DNA of 64,000 bases. Origin: Actinostola sp. cb2023. Taxonomy: Eukaryota; Cnidaria; Anthozoa; Actiniaria; Actinostolidae. The position numbers were made by a program, and so were the translations under genes. Within the stretch, counting starts at the first letter, position 1; every line of letters starts with the position of its first letter. The notes under the pieces are model-generated. The model was not told the origin of the DNA. It made no database searches and saw only the letters and a list, made by a program, of their open reading frames with translations. The DNA is taken from contig JAUJYZ010000245.1 in assembly GCA_033675265.1 (NCBI GenBank), positions 709,001 through 773,000 on the forward strand. Reading direction: 5' to 3'. This document shows positions 1 through 13,200 of the stretch, one piece after another.

Positions 1-477
1 TTTCGTAAATAATATAAAAAATTTCACTGAACAGATGTGTTTTTCATACTACTGTCGATGTTGTGACGGCGTTTCAGCGAAATTAGAGCGTTTTTAACGA
101 ATATACAGACATTTACTGTAAATATGCAAATAAAACGGTCTTCACAGATAATGAGCTTGGGCTCCCTGTGGCTGTACATACAATTATTTAGTACAGTAGT
201 AATAAAATGTTATTCAGAAATCGTGAACTGGCTGTGTTTTTTTACTCCTTTTGATGCCATGCAGTGCATAGTGACCCCCTCCCCCTTATACCCTGCTATT
301 TCGAATTGTCAAGGAGAGCAATTGTTCGAGATGTAGCAGCGCGAGTTTGAGATGACCGAGTATAACTTTTACAGGAAAATGGTTGAGAAATAATTTCTTC
401 GACAAAAGTCCTTGGAACACCCTCGTGTTAAAAATTGTTTTTTTTATGTTATGGATACATAGACAAGACGTTTGACT
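1..477. other. Non-coding flank, no gene seen
   Basis: AT-rich sequence with only short chance reading frames. It leads into the 184-bp tandem array that starts near 478. No splice-bounded exon or RNA gene was recognised. Confidence 0.5.
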
Positions 478-1310
478 TTGTGTAATCTTTTCCAATATCA
501 TTTTTTGAAGAACAAATCTGGACAATCGACGAATTTGGAAATGACTATAAAAATTACATAACGTAGAAAATTTCTATACAGTAAATGCATGGCAGAAATC
601 GTGTTTTTCTAATTTTTCGACTTACTAGAACTTGCAACAGCTCAGAATCTTTTCCAATATCATTTTTTAAAGAAAACCAAGGATTGTACGTCGAAAAATC
701 TGGACAATCAACGAATTTGGGAATGACTCTATAAAAATTACATAACGTAGAAAACTTCTATACAGTAAATGTATGGCAGAAATCGTGTTTTTCTAATTTT
801 TCGACTTACTACATGTTGTAAGAGCTCAGAATCTTTTCCAATATCATTTTTTGAAGAATGCCAAGGATTGTACGTCGAAACATCTGGACAATCGACGAAT
901 TTGGAAATGGTTCTATCAAAAATACATGGCGGTAGCAATTTCATTACAGTAAATGTATGGCAGAAATCGTGTTTTTCTAATTTTTCGACTTACTAGATGT
1001 TGCATGGAGCAGCTCAGAATCTTTTCCAATATCATTTTTTGAAGAACGCCAAGGATTGTACGTCGAAAAATCTGGACAATCAACGAATTTGGGAATGACT
1101 CTATAAAAATTACATAACGTAAAAAAATTATATACAGTAAGTGTATGGCAGAAATCGTGTTTTTCTAAATTTTCGACTTACTGACATGTTGCAAGAGCTC
1201 AGAATCTTTTCCAATATCATTTTTTGAAGAATGCCAAGGATTTTACGTCGAAAATCTGGACAATCAACGAATTTGGGAATGACTCTATAAAAATTACATA
1301 ACGGAAAAAA
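478..1310. repeat. Tandem array, ~184-bp unit, about 5 copies
   Basis: The landmark TCTGGACAATC recurs at about 517, 699, 883, 1071 and 1255, giving periods of 182-188 bp. Each unit also holds GGCAGAAATCGTGTTTTTCT and CTTTTCCAATATCATTTTTT. Copies differ by small indels and substitutions. Short reading frames on both strands arise from the repeat and show no protein features. Confidence 0.85.
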
Positions 1311-1501
1311 TGGAGGTTCAAAAACCATACCCTATTCGATACATGGGAGTACCCTCCCCCTTATTTTATAAAGGAAAACCAAGACTTTAATTTGATGTCA
1401 ACCGGAAACCTCGAAAATAAACTCATTCTAAAAACTAGATAAGCTCTCAAAATTAGATAAGTCAGACATTTTACAAAGAAATGATGACAAAACTGGTTTT
1501 C

Positions 1502-2095
1502 AAAGGATCGTAAAAATTAAAGTGCTACTTGGACGAAAATCGATCGAAATTTTATTTAACTGAAACTTCATTGAATAATTCTTGAAGGGTCTAATAATAA
1601 CTAGCTAAAATCTTTTTTCGATATTCCAGAGGGAAGTACTATATTTTTATGAATCTTTAGAGGTGTCAGTGACGTCATCTACTCAACCCAACATTCAGCT
1701 CCATACATTTCTTTGTATTTTGTGAGTCAAAATATCTCAATGTTTTGTTCAGATAACAGTTCTGCATTGAAGACAACTGGTCAGACAATCAATCCTAAGC
1801 ACAACTGATGTAATAAAACTCGGTCTTCACCCAAACTTTTAGCTTCATAGAAATAAAATAATTCAAGAAACTAAACACAAAGAAATGTATGGAGCGAAGC
1901 CGTGTTGATTGTTTGGGTTGAGTAGATGACCTCACTGACACTTCTAAAGAATATTCGTAAAAATGTAATACTTCCCATAGGAATTTTGAGTAAACACATT
2001 ACCAGTAATTGTATGGCTCTTTGAGATTATTTCAGTGAAGTTTCAGCTAAATTAAACTTCGATCGATTTTCGTCCAAGTAGCACTTTTAACTTTC
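1502..2095. mobile_element. Foldback/MITE-like element, ~590 bp
   Basis: The two ends are inverted copies. GTGCTACTTGGACGAAAATC near 1521 is matched in reverse complement near 2065-2085. The GTCAGTGACGTCATCTACTC block near 1665 is matched near 1915-1940, and the CTCCATACATTTCTTTGT block near 1699 is matched near 1880. There is no coding capacity. Exact ends and a target duplication were not resolved. Confidence 0.65.
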
Positions 2096-2224
2096 TATTT
2101 TTAGTTTCCAAACAAACTACATATCCGAATGAGAAGAGGTGTAATTTCGATGAACGCTGATTTTTTTCTTCTTTTTCATCCCTTTTTTACGGTGGCTCCA
2201 AAGGGACATCCGAGATAGAACATA

Positions 2225-2757
2225 ACTACGAGATAAATCGTTCAAAAAGTACGAATGATACAGCGAAAATCTTCGAGATAAAAAATCTTCGAGATAAAAA
2301 ATCTTCGAGATAAAATCTTCTAGATAAAATCTTCGAGATAAAAAATCTTCGAGATAAAATCTTCGAGATAAAAAATCTTCGAGATAGCAAATCTTCGAGA
2401 TAGCAAATCTTCGAGATAAAAAATCTTCGAGATAAAAAATCTTCGAGATAGCAAATCTTCGAGATAGCAAATCTTCGAGATAAAAAATCTTCGAGATAAA
2501 AAATCTTCGAGATAGCAAATCTTCGAGATAGCAAATCTTCGAGATAGCAAATCTTCGAGATAGCAAATCTTCGAGATAGCAAATCTTCGAGATAGCAAAT
2601 CTTCGAGATAGCAAATCTTCGAGATAGCAAATCTTCGAGATAGCAAATCTTCGAGATAGCAAATCTTCGAGATAGCAAATCTTCGAGATAAAAAATCTTC
2701 GAGATAGCAAATCTTCGAGATAGCAAATCTTCGAGATAGCAAATCTTCGAGTTGTAC
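2225..2757. repeat. 16-bp minisatellite, left arm of the palindrome
   Basis: About 33 head-to-tail units of CTTCGAGATAGCAAAT or CTTCGAGATAAAAAAT. The variants are interspersed in runs, which suggests repeated block duplication. It is the mirror of the array at 3569-4070. Confidence 0.95.
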
Positions 2758-3568
2758 ATATGTGAATGAGCCGGGGAGATTGGGTCCCATAAACCTCGTC
2801 CATGAGCCTGCGTTCCTTATGTATCAGTTATGGCCAAAGAAGCCTGCAGTGAGGCACAAATACCCGACGATTTTCCTTTAAAAACGCTTCCAAATTACGT
2901 TCCTTGCCTTGGGATTTCAACAACAGCTACACATGAGCCGTCAAAATATGTTATTCTCAAAACCTGGTAAAAAGCGTTCTCCATGACACTAGTCACTATA
3001 GTCCACGTGACAAACACAAAATCATTGGTTGATACTTTCAGCTGATTTATATACTGCCTACTGGGAGAACGTTTTGGAGAATGACTGTATATGTTGTATT
3101 CAGAACCGTATGTATTGATTGCGCTTGTACATAATTTCATTTGAGTTTCATTTGGAAATCTGGGCATACCCCAGGTATCAGTTGACTTTTAATACAACAT
3201 ATACAGTCATTCACATTCTCCAAAAAGTTCTCCCAGTAGGCAGTATATAAATCAGCTGAAAGTATCAACCAATGATTTTGTGTTTGTCACGTGGACTATA
3301 GGACTAGTGTCATGGAGAACGCTTTTTACCCGGTTTTGAGAATAACATATTTTGACGGCTAAAGGATACTACATTCATGTGTAGCTGTTGTTGAAATCCC
3401 AAGGCAAGGAACGTAATTTGGAAGCGTTTTTAAAGGAAAATCGTCGGGTACTTGTGCCTCACTGCAGGCTTCTTTGACCATAACTGATACATAATAATAA
3501 TTACATAAGGAACGCAGGCTCATGGACGAGGTTTATGGGACCCAATCTCCCTCATTCACATATGTACA

Positions 3569-4070
3569 ACTCGAAGATTTGCTATCTCGAAGATTTTTTA
3601 TCTCGAAGATTTTTTATCTCGAAGATTTTTTATCTCGAAGATTTTTTATCTCGAAGATTTTTTATCTCGAAGATTTTTTATCTCGAAGATTTGCTATCTC
3701 GAAGATTTGCTATCTCGAAGATTTGCTATCTCGAAGATTTGCTATCTCGAAGATTTTTTATCTCGAAGATTTTTTATCTCGAAGATTTGCTATCTCGAAG
3801 ATTTGCTATCTCGAAGATTTTTTATCTCGAAGATTTTTTATCTCGAAGATTTGCTATCTCGAAGATTTGCTATCTCGAAGATTTTTTATCTCGAAGATTT
3901 GCTATCTCGAAGATTTGCTATCTCGAAGATTTGCTATCTCGAAGATTTGCTATCTCGACGATTTTTTATCTCGAAGATTTTTTATCTCGAAGATTTGCTA
4001 TCTCGAAGATTTGCTATCTCGAAGATTTTTTATCTCGAAGATTTTTTATCTCGAAGATTTTCGCTCATTA
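3569..4070. repeat. 16-bp minisatellite, right arm of the palindrome
   Basis: Reverse-complement counterpart of the left array, with units such as ATTTGCTATCTCGAAG and ATTTTTTATCTCGAAG and about 31 copies. The order of variants is not identical to the left arm, so the arms have diverged in copy order since the inverted duplication. One unit near 3958 carries a C for A change. Confidence 0.95.
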
Positions 4071-4141
4071 TCATTCGAACTTTTTGAACGATTTATCTCG
4101 TAGTTATGTTCTATCTCGGATGTCCCTTTGGAGCCACCGTA

Positions 4142-4465
4142 CTTTTTAAAACTACAATAACACTTTATTTTCTAGTTTAATAATCTCAAGAAAAAAATAC
4201 TTACATTTAATGAGTTTTTTGGAGCGAACATGAGGGAATTTTCAGTATGGTGCCACGAAGAACAGGCGCCTTTCTTTGTTCCTCAACAACGCCCTCGTAT
4301 AAGGGACATTATCCAGTATGTTGATGTGCATTCAAAATGCTCGTAACCAGCCAATCAGCGATGTCGTAGTATCTTCGTGCCACATCATCCACTGAACATA
4401 CTAACTGAACATGGATCTGAATCTGTAAAATATTTTAGTATTTTTAGGTCATAACAGACGATAAA
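4142..4465 (+). promoter_or_regulatory. Presumed promoter and 5'UTR region of TRIP11
   Basis: Only 326 bp separate the palindromic element from the TRIP11 start codon, so the core promoter and 5'UTR should lie here, in or beyond the element, or upstream behind a 5'UTR intron. No convincing TATA box was seen. This is placement by context only. Confidence 0.3.
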
Positions 4466-4586
4466 ATGTCTTGGTTGGGAGCTAACCTGAATATATCGGA
4501 CAGTTTGTCCTCTCTGTCCAACATTACTGGTCAGATTTCAAATTTCACCAGAGAAATGTTAACTGAAGGGACAGAAGAAGTTGCAG
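4466..4586 (+). CDS. TRIP11: TRIP11 exon 1: start codon and ALPS-like vesicle-binding segment
   Basis: Starts at the ATG at 4466 and reads MSWLGANLNISDSLSS onward. Residues 1-38 are rich in Ser, Thr, Gly and Asn with spaced Leu, Ile and Phe. This is the composition of the ALPS motif by which GMAP-210 senses highly curved membranes. The block ITGQISNFTREMLTEGTEEV is close to the human N-terminus, which supports this start. The donor after TTGCAG leaves phase 1. Reading through the donor gives only a short extension to a stop. Confidence 0.92.
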
Positions 4587-7500
4587 GTAAACTGGAATGG
4601 ATTTGTATGTTGCTTGATCGTTATTGTGATACTCGATCGTTACACAGAGTTCTTGATTGCTATTTAATGCTTTATGGCTAAGATTGAAAGCCTTGCTGTG
4701 CCTCTCAAACTACTATAAGTGAGATCAATGGGTTCTCTCGTGAGTCTGTTGATTCCATTCATTGTAAATGTGATTCATTGCCCATGCTGTTCGACTAACT
4801 TTGATCGTGTATTTTTTGCAGATCCTTCAGCTGAGTTAAATGTAGCTAGACAAGAGATTAGAGAGCTTAATGATGCTTTAGAAAACCAAAAAATCGAGGT
4901 AATTCATCAACACAGCTGTACATGTACATGTATGTAGTGTTGTTTATATGGGTTGATGAATAATGGCTGAACCACAGGAGTAATATGATTCATTGGATGT
5001 ACACGTAATACATATGTACATCTATGCTTCATCTATCAATATACTTAGTTTCTTGTGTTGAAAATGTTTCTTGTTGCTAGACTTATTGTTGAACTTGCTG
5101 GAAAAGTTTAGATGCCACTTTGCTTCACAAAATGTAAAATGGAATATAAGTTACTGTAATTTACATGTCTCTACATGTAACTTACATGTATAATGCCTGA
5201 ATATCATTGCCTTTCTGGCTTTCATTACACTAACAAGTCATACCACTTAATATGGATGTAAATAGTATAGATCACGGTTGTAATCAAGTTCTCCTAAGTA
5301 GTCAAAAAGTGCCCATAATTCAACTGTAGTTACAAGTGATTCACCTGAGGTGTGGAGATCGGATCAACCATCTACATATACCTGTAGTTTCCAAAGGCAA
5401 CTTTCACATGAAAGGCCAGAGATAGGAACTACATACATGTACTCTGTTGTCTTTATGTACATGCATGGGACATTAAAAGAACCTGTTAGGGGATTATAAC
5501 CTGGTTCAACAGTCTACATGTACATACATGTACATTCTTCAAAATTGGAGGCATAACATACTAACATACTAACTCCTCATGATTGTAAGCTGCTTGGCTG
5601 TATTGGGTACCTTTCATATGCAGCCCGAAAAAGTCCCCCATCGGTTGTAAAGCACATTCAGTCAATGTGAAATGCACTATATAAGAACTGCCATTATTAT
5701 TATTATTATTATTATTATTTATTATCAACAATAAAATTTTCCTTAGCAAAATATGTTGTGCACTTGTATGCACTATCCTCTGATAGTTGCCATTGGCTGT
5801 GCGACACTGTCATGTCACATGATCAATGTTGACCAATGAGAGTGAAGGGAAATTTATTGTTGAATTATATAAGCTCTGATATTAACATGAAGTATTTTCG
5901 GTCTATTTCTCCTTGTTTGATTTGCGAATGTTCAATGTTTCACAGTATGAACGACTGACAAAAATAAACGATGAACTACACGAGAGCGTAGAAGCAGCAA
6001 ACTTACAAGCCAGACAAGTTGTTAAAGATTACAGAGAACAGTTGATGCAAAAAGAGGTGAGTCTAAAATGATTTAGTCATTGCACGATACTGTCTTACAG
6101 AGTATAGATCTTAGAGTCATTTTCGTATGAGTGGGAAGTAAAAAATGTACAGTCATGTACATTATGGTAGTTATGGTTCGTGCCATGCAGTGATGGTACC
6201 GTGTCGTGACTGTGCCATGTCTCGGCACTTTGATTGGTTGAGCAATGATTTTGTGCGCTGTAATGAAGGTTTATCAGGTAATTTCAAAACTCATCGGACA
6301 AAAAATTATTATCATAGCCGGAAAGAGCTTGTTAAAATTAGTAATTTGCTCCACAAATTGCGAAGATATGAATTTTCAAAAATCGAAATTTTATATGAAA
6401 ACTTTTGGAAATTACGCTTGGAGGCAACTCTTGCCTCCCACAAAGGTTTTCATACAAAATTTCGATTTTTGAAAATTCATATCTTCGTAATTTGTGGAGC
6501 GATCTTTTCCAAACTTCGCCTTTTTACTAATTTCAACGAGCTCTTTCCAGCTATGATAATCATTTTTTTGTCCGATGAGTTTTGAAATTACCTGATAAAC
6601 CCTCATAATATTTCATGTCTTTGTAGCAAGAGATAAAGCAACTCAAAAGAGAAGTTGAGAATCAGGATACTATTCACGACTCCTCTTGGCACAGAGTCGA
6701 TACGATTCCACTGACAGTATTGGCGAACACGAAGAACTCAAACAACTTAGACATGAAATAGTGAGACTACAAACAGAGTGCCATCACTGGAAGACCCTGT
6801 CAAGCTCTGAGGTAAGATTCACTGTTTGGAGTTGACAATGCAGTACTCAGGATTATCACTATGATATTGGATTAAGGTTAAAAAAGTAGGGGGTTCAGAT
6901 AGCTGGCAAGGTCTTCATGTAGCTGCAGGAAATGTCCTGATACACATAAATGCACATTAGGGCCATTTATACGAGACCAAATCAGCTGCGGCTTACATAA
7001 GACGCGGCTTACATAAGACACGAACTAACCCATTTATATGAGCGAGTCTATCCGTGGCTTACGCTAGATGCCGCTTATATAAGACGCGAACAAAGTTTTT
7101 GTATCATTTATACACGTACTTCACGTCTTATATAAGCCGCGGCTTATTTGGTCTCGTATAAATGGCCCTATTGACGTGAATACAAGCTGCTTCGTTCTAC
7201 TAGAGAGCAAGACAGGGACACGTAGAGGACATTATGTGCAGCTACATGAAGACCTTACCAGAAGCAAGGCACAGACTAGCCAGGGCAGTGTTTAGGATAG
7301 ACTGTAATAATGCTCCAGTTGCTGTTGGACAACTTGGAGTACATACATACATGTACATGTACAGTCATTTGCAAAAATTCTGGCCGCCACGAAATATCAA
7401 TATATCAATATATCGGGTGCATTATGGGTAATTAAGTAATACTATTTTGAGTTTCCTAACTTATTAAATGAAGCAAAATTTACAAACAACAAACGTAAGA

Positions 7501-10173
7501 CTAAAATAACCATTATACTAAATATTTCTACCAACTTTGCTGGCGTTAACCCGTTTTAAGGGGAATTTTCGATTATTTAATTACCCATAATGCACCCGAT
7601 ATATTGATATTTTGATATTTCGTAGCGGCCAGAATTTTTGCAAATGACTGTACATGTACCACTGGGGTATATGGACCCTTTCAAGCGAAATTAGAAATAA
7701 GTGATCAAGTGGTTTAAATGGAAAATGTAATAAGCACCTTCACGATTAAGCACCCTTCCTCAAATAATACCCAAAGTTTCAAATAAGAGCCTGGGTGCTA
7801 AATCAAGGAAATACTATAAATACACACATGTACTGTACATTAACACAGCAAACTCTCTTACAGCTGTACACTTTGGAACAACTGATGTACATGTAAGTGT
7901 ATCTGGCTTAACTACCTGAGACCAGACAAAAGTGTCTGGATTGGAGGGGTGTCTTTCTAGAAAAAAATGACTGGCTCAATCTGCAATTTAGTTCTTACTT
8001 TAATGATTTCTAATAGTATCATTGTGTTTCTACTCAGGCGAGTCAAGACAAGCTCCACCGAGAGATAGACCAGCACCAACATGAACTAGCAGCACTTCAA
8101 AGTACTTATTCACAAAAAATTGCTAATTTAAGCAAGAAACATAAACTAGAAATGCAGAAATGGGATGACGAGAAACAGGGGTATCTGAGAAAGATGGAGG
8201 ATTTGCAGCATGAACTCAATATCCTGGAAGGTAAGAGTTCATGTATTTATAAGTGGTTTTAAAAGTGTTATTCATCCCGGGTCTTATAATGGTGACCTGC
8301 GATTGTAAACTGTGTGGGTGCTGAAAATAAGAAGATATAAGAAGATATAAGAATGTACAACCATGACTAGATCGTTGTTACATATATGTATAGTATCCGG
8401 TCACTATTATTTTCACAACCAACTACATGTACCATGAGCACCACCATTAATGAAATACATTGTGTATGATCATCACCATTGTCATCATCATCACCACCAC
8501 TGTTATTAATGATCATCATTATCATCATCATCATAATCATAATCATCACCATCACTACCAGTACTACTATATATATATGTATTATTACTGATCATCACCA
8601 CTACTATTAGTATTAATGATCATCATTACCACCACCACCATCACTAGCATAACCATTATTGTCATCATGTCATTAAGCATCATTTCTTCTTCTTTTCATT
8701 CACAGAAGTTGATAATCTTGAAGGAATGAAGTCAATCAGTAGTGGTGATGACATTGATGCATTGAAAGAGGAACTTGATTTAGCACGTGACACAATCACT
8801 AAACATCGTCAACAACTTGAAAAAGCAGCAGAGTCATTCAGAAGGAAGGAAGACGAGCTTGCAAAGATTAGAAAAGAACTTGAAGTGAGTACCAGCGAAC
8901 TGAGCAAAACTAAAGAACAACTGGTGACAAAGAACGAAGCAAAGAAAGCAGAACCTCATCATAAAACCGTGGATGTCCAAACCCTACAAGAAAGACTCGC
9001 TGAAAGAGAAAACACTTTAGCATCATTATCAAATGAAATCAACTTGCTCAAAGAACAACTTCAAGAGAAGGATGCTGAAATAGAGTCCATTGGAGACGAG
9101 AGAGACCAACTACAAACCAAAGAGAACAATTTGCGAAGCTATCTTATTGAAGTAAAGCAAGATTTAGCAGCATTAAATTCATCAACTTTAGAGTTGTTGG
9201 AGGAGTTGGAGATCTCTCAAGGAGCACAACATGAACAACGAATAGAGATTGAGAGCTTGAGAAAAGTGTGTCTTGTTGGTGGTGACGCTAAAGATGAGAT
9301 TATCCACCTCAAGACTATCATCAGTGGTAAGAAATGAGATGTGCATGTTTTGACTATTCAGTGTGACCAACTCCAGTGGTTGTAAGTTGGGCGTTTTGTT
9401 AACACTTTTCCAGGAAGAGTAACTTTCCAGATATACATTGTAACACTTACATGTACATACATGTACTAAGGTCTGACTTGAGTTTATATCGAAAACAATA
9501 TTTTTCAAACAGAAGTTTCGGTCTCCGACCAGAGACCTTCTTCAGTGTGATGGAAAACGTTAAAATACATGTACATTGAAAAGTAATTCTAGAGTTGTGT
9601 TGTACTGTACTTAACGTTGTGTCTTTTCTCCGCAGCCCTGTGGGACCGCTACCTTGCAGCGCTGCAGTTATATCAGAAGGTCAGACATGATTTGCACTCA
9701 AGCAATCAACGACTAATGGCACAGTTGAAGGCCAGACATGTAATGAATCCCTCTAATTTTTCTGCGCTGGCTGACAGTAAACAAGAAGAATTGGCTTACG
9801 CTGCTTGCCAACTTCTGTTAAGTTTGATTGCCGACAAGGAACGCATAGTTGAAATTACAGAAAAACTTGTAAGATCATATGCTGCATGTTCATAAATTGA
9901 AACCAATTTCTTGTCTAATGTCTAAACTATCTTTCTAATCTGTTAAATCTGTTAATTACATTGAACCTGGGGACATAAAAGAACACACACCACTAATATA
10001 ACCTACTAAGAGTATGGCACGGAATTCCCTAGTTTCACTAGGAATTCTAAGACACTTCTTTTCCTGTAAACTCTTTTATGATAAATACATGTAAGCTTCG
10101 TTTCATAACCAGTGCTTTTCTCTTTGTGGAATTAAGTAGTAAGTTCTGTATTTTCATCTTTTATCTCAGCTTA

Positions 10174-10204
<31 letters not shown>

Positions 10205-13200
10205 GGTCTTTAATTAATAAGATAAAAGTACATATCTTATTTTACACGGCAATCAAAAAGCGAAATGTAACTAACCATAATGTAATGTAACTAACCATAA
10301 TTTTAAACTCCACTAACAGCTATATTAAATGATAATTATTGTTTAATGACTTCACCAAGAGTGGGAACTTATGCGAACGTAGTTTCTAAGAGAGAAAGAA
10401 AAAAACTTGTAAAGAAAGAATCAGTTGTTAAATGTTTTTAACGTTGTTCACAACTCAAGACCTCTTTTAAAAATGTAAAAAAAATGTTTAAAAAAATGTT
10501 TAACTTATCGGTTTTTGCATATAAACTTATTTATGACGTAGAGTTTGCCCAGTCGCAGGGGTCTCATTTAGAAAAAGTGTTCACTTCACACGAGTCTCAA
10601 ATCAAATCCTTCAAATATCATTAAATAATAATAATTCCAAATAAATTGTAATAATAAATCGTAAGACAAACTTGGTACGTTCATGTAGCCATAAGTTTTT
10701 CACAATAAGATATAACATGCACGCGATTCTAACACTTCATAGCAGTTTTCTGATTCTTCTTGTTTTCTCTAAGTCAGACTGATTAATATCAATTCGCTGT
10801 TACTTAGTAATTGCAAGGTATAGATGCATGGTGCTACACTGCACAATTTTGATGGCATTGTAGATCCAGATTTGCAATATTAAGACTGGTTGTCACTAGA
10901 GATGCATTATGAGGCATTGTGGCACTGTGAAAACAGCCCTGACGCAAGCAAGGGCACAAGCGCAGAGAGCAGAAGAACTTGTGTCATGTATAAGTGGAGC
11001 CGATGCAAACATAAGTGCAAGCACAAGAATGAAGGATCTTAATCCCTGTGCTTTATGCTTGCATCAGGCCTGTTTTCATAGTGACATAAGGTCTCTTGTG
11101 TTTGTGCTTCTGCTTGCTTCAGGCCTGTTTTCACAGTGACATAAGGTATCTTGCGTTTGTGCTTATGCTTGCATCAGGCCTGTTTAGTGCTTGAGTCAAG
11201 CCTGTTTTCACAACTGATATAAGGTATCTTGTGTTTGTGCTTATGCTTGAGTCAAGCCTGTTTTTACAGTGACATGAGGTCTCTTGTGCTTGTGCTTATG
11301 CTTGTGTCAGGCCTGTTTCACAGTGACATAAGGTCTCTTGTGTTTGTGCTTATGCTTGCATCTGACCAGTGAAAACCAGACTGTACAGCAATAATATTGC
11401 AAAGGTGGATTACTATTGCTTGCTAAATTGCATGCAGTGTCGCACTGGTTGTCCTTACTTTTAGTAACATTAACGCACTAACTTACATCAGTGCTGTCTT
11501 TGAATAAGTTCAAGCTATTTTCCATAATAATTGTACACTTTTCCAATTTCATTTCAAATTTCATTATCCTAGAATTTTGATTGTTTTCATTGATGATTTC
11601 AAATGTTTCCAACTGTCATTTCTTCTTTAATTTTACGTGTATACCATGCTGTAGAAATGACACTTTTCTCAAACCACTTTCCCTTTCTTTCTCTCTCTCC
11701 AGGCCAATAACCAATCTATCCGCCAACAAGTTGCAGACGTGAAAGCAAAGCTAAACAACTCCAACTCAAAGCGCCAAGAAAAAGTTCTCCAAGAAAAAGA
11801 CCAACTGCTACAAAAGTCGTCTGAGCTAAGATCCCGCATAGATGAACAAGAAAGCCTTGTCGAAGACCTACGAGCAGACAACCAGCAGGTCTTCCTGGAA
11901 ACCAAGGAACTGATTGCAGAAATTGGCTGCCAGACAACCAACGACTCAATAGACGAAGGGAACGACCTGATAGTGTCTTTGCAAGCAGAGAAATCTGTCC
12001 TGGAATCAACTATCGTTGGCTTGCAGAATAAAGTCCAGGAACTGAGAGAGCAAGTGCGAGTTCTGGAAGGAAAGCCCGTGAGAACTGAAACAGTCAGTGA
12101 TTTTGACTTTGAAGAAAAGGGATTAGATGGCTTTGATATTGTGGAAACGGAGGTCGAATTCATGGACAGTATTCCTTTAGATGCAGAGAATTCTCTAAGT
12201 AAAGCAGAAGAACCACAGAGTTCGTTAGAAGAACGAAGGCGTATTGATGACTACGAGCGTGTGATTACACAACTCAATGAACAAGTCGAGGAGTATCGAA
12301 CGAATGTCGAAGATTTCGAGTACATCAAGTCGGACTTAGAGAATGACAAGAGCGCTCTGGAACAAGTTGTCATCGACCTAAAAACACAAATAAAACAACT
12401 TCGAGAGAGCATCAGAAAGCAGCAAGAAACCAGAGCTGCAACTAGTGCCGAAGAGTCCAAGGCTTTGGTGTCTCTGCAGCAAGAAAATGATGAACTTCTG
12501 AAGCAAAGAGTCGATTTGATCAAATCTTTCAGGAGTTTAGAAGATGAAATGGTTTCTTGTGAGATTATAAGTCCGTTTGATGTGTATGAGTTTGAGAATG
12601 AGATCGAGAGGGCCGAAGTCTTGAGATTGCATATGAAGGAATGGGTGATTCGAACGAGGATAGCGCTTAGGGAAGCAGAGGAACGTCAAGAGAATGATGA
12701 GTCGACAATGAGTATCAGCCTGGAGGAGAAGTCTTTACTGGAGCAGGAGTATCAAGATGCCAAGAAAGCGCTCGAGGAGCTGGAGTTGGACAGTTCTCTC
12801 CTCAGAGAACAAACCAGCAACCTCATTAACCAAATTGAAGCTAAAACCACCGAGGTTGAGTTAATCAATGCTCAGTTGGAAGAGAAATGCTACGAGGTGA
12901 AGAACTTTGAAGTGAGCAAGCAGAGTATGATGACCATGATCAATGAAAGGGATGAAAAGATTCTCGAAATGCAGGAAAGCTTCGACTCTCAGATGTTGGA
13001 CATTTCGTCCTCCAACGAGAATGACATTGAAATGCTGCGCGCTGAGCAAGACGGGATGTTCCAGTTGTTAAACGAGAAGAACAAAGAATCTCAAAACTAC
13101 AAGAAAGCCAACGAGGAGCTGATGAACTCGTTCCAAGAGAAACAGCAAACTTTAGAAGATCTCAGCATGCAAAACGAGAGTCTATCTGAATATGTTCGGG

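Larger units (their letters stand above)
2190..4139. mobile_element. Giant palindromic foldback element with minisatellite arms and TA target duplication
   Basis: About 1950 bp form a near-perfect inverted repeat with its centre near 3165. The outer ends CGGTGGCTCCAAAGGGACAT (2190) and its complement (ending 4139) are flanked by TA at 2188-2189 and 4140-4141, as for Tc1/mariner-type MITEs. Inside each end is a ~500-bp array of 16-bp units (CTTCGAGATAGCAAAT and the variant with AAAAAAT), about 32 copies per arm. Inside those, two unique ~370-bp arms (2760-3165 and 3180-3560) are also reverse complements with small differences. All frames stay open across the arrays only because a 16-bp unit cycles through the frames. 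No transposase was seen, so it would be non-autonomous. Confidence 0.9.

Noticed and set aside
2117..4149. Several 120-230-codon frames on both strands (SRRFAISKICYLED repeats)
   Set aside because: Products of a 16-bp repeat that stays open in every frame; no start context, domain or splice support.
7234..7431. Small + strand frame between two MITEs in TRIP11 intron 4
   Set aside because: Lies between and runs into transposon sequence, and has no acceptor in phase with exons 4 or 5.
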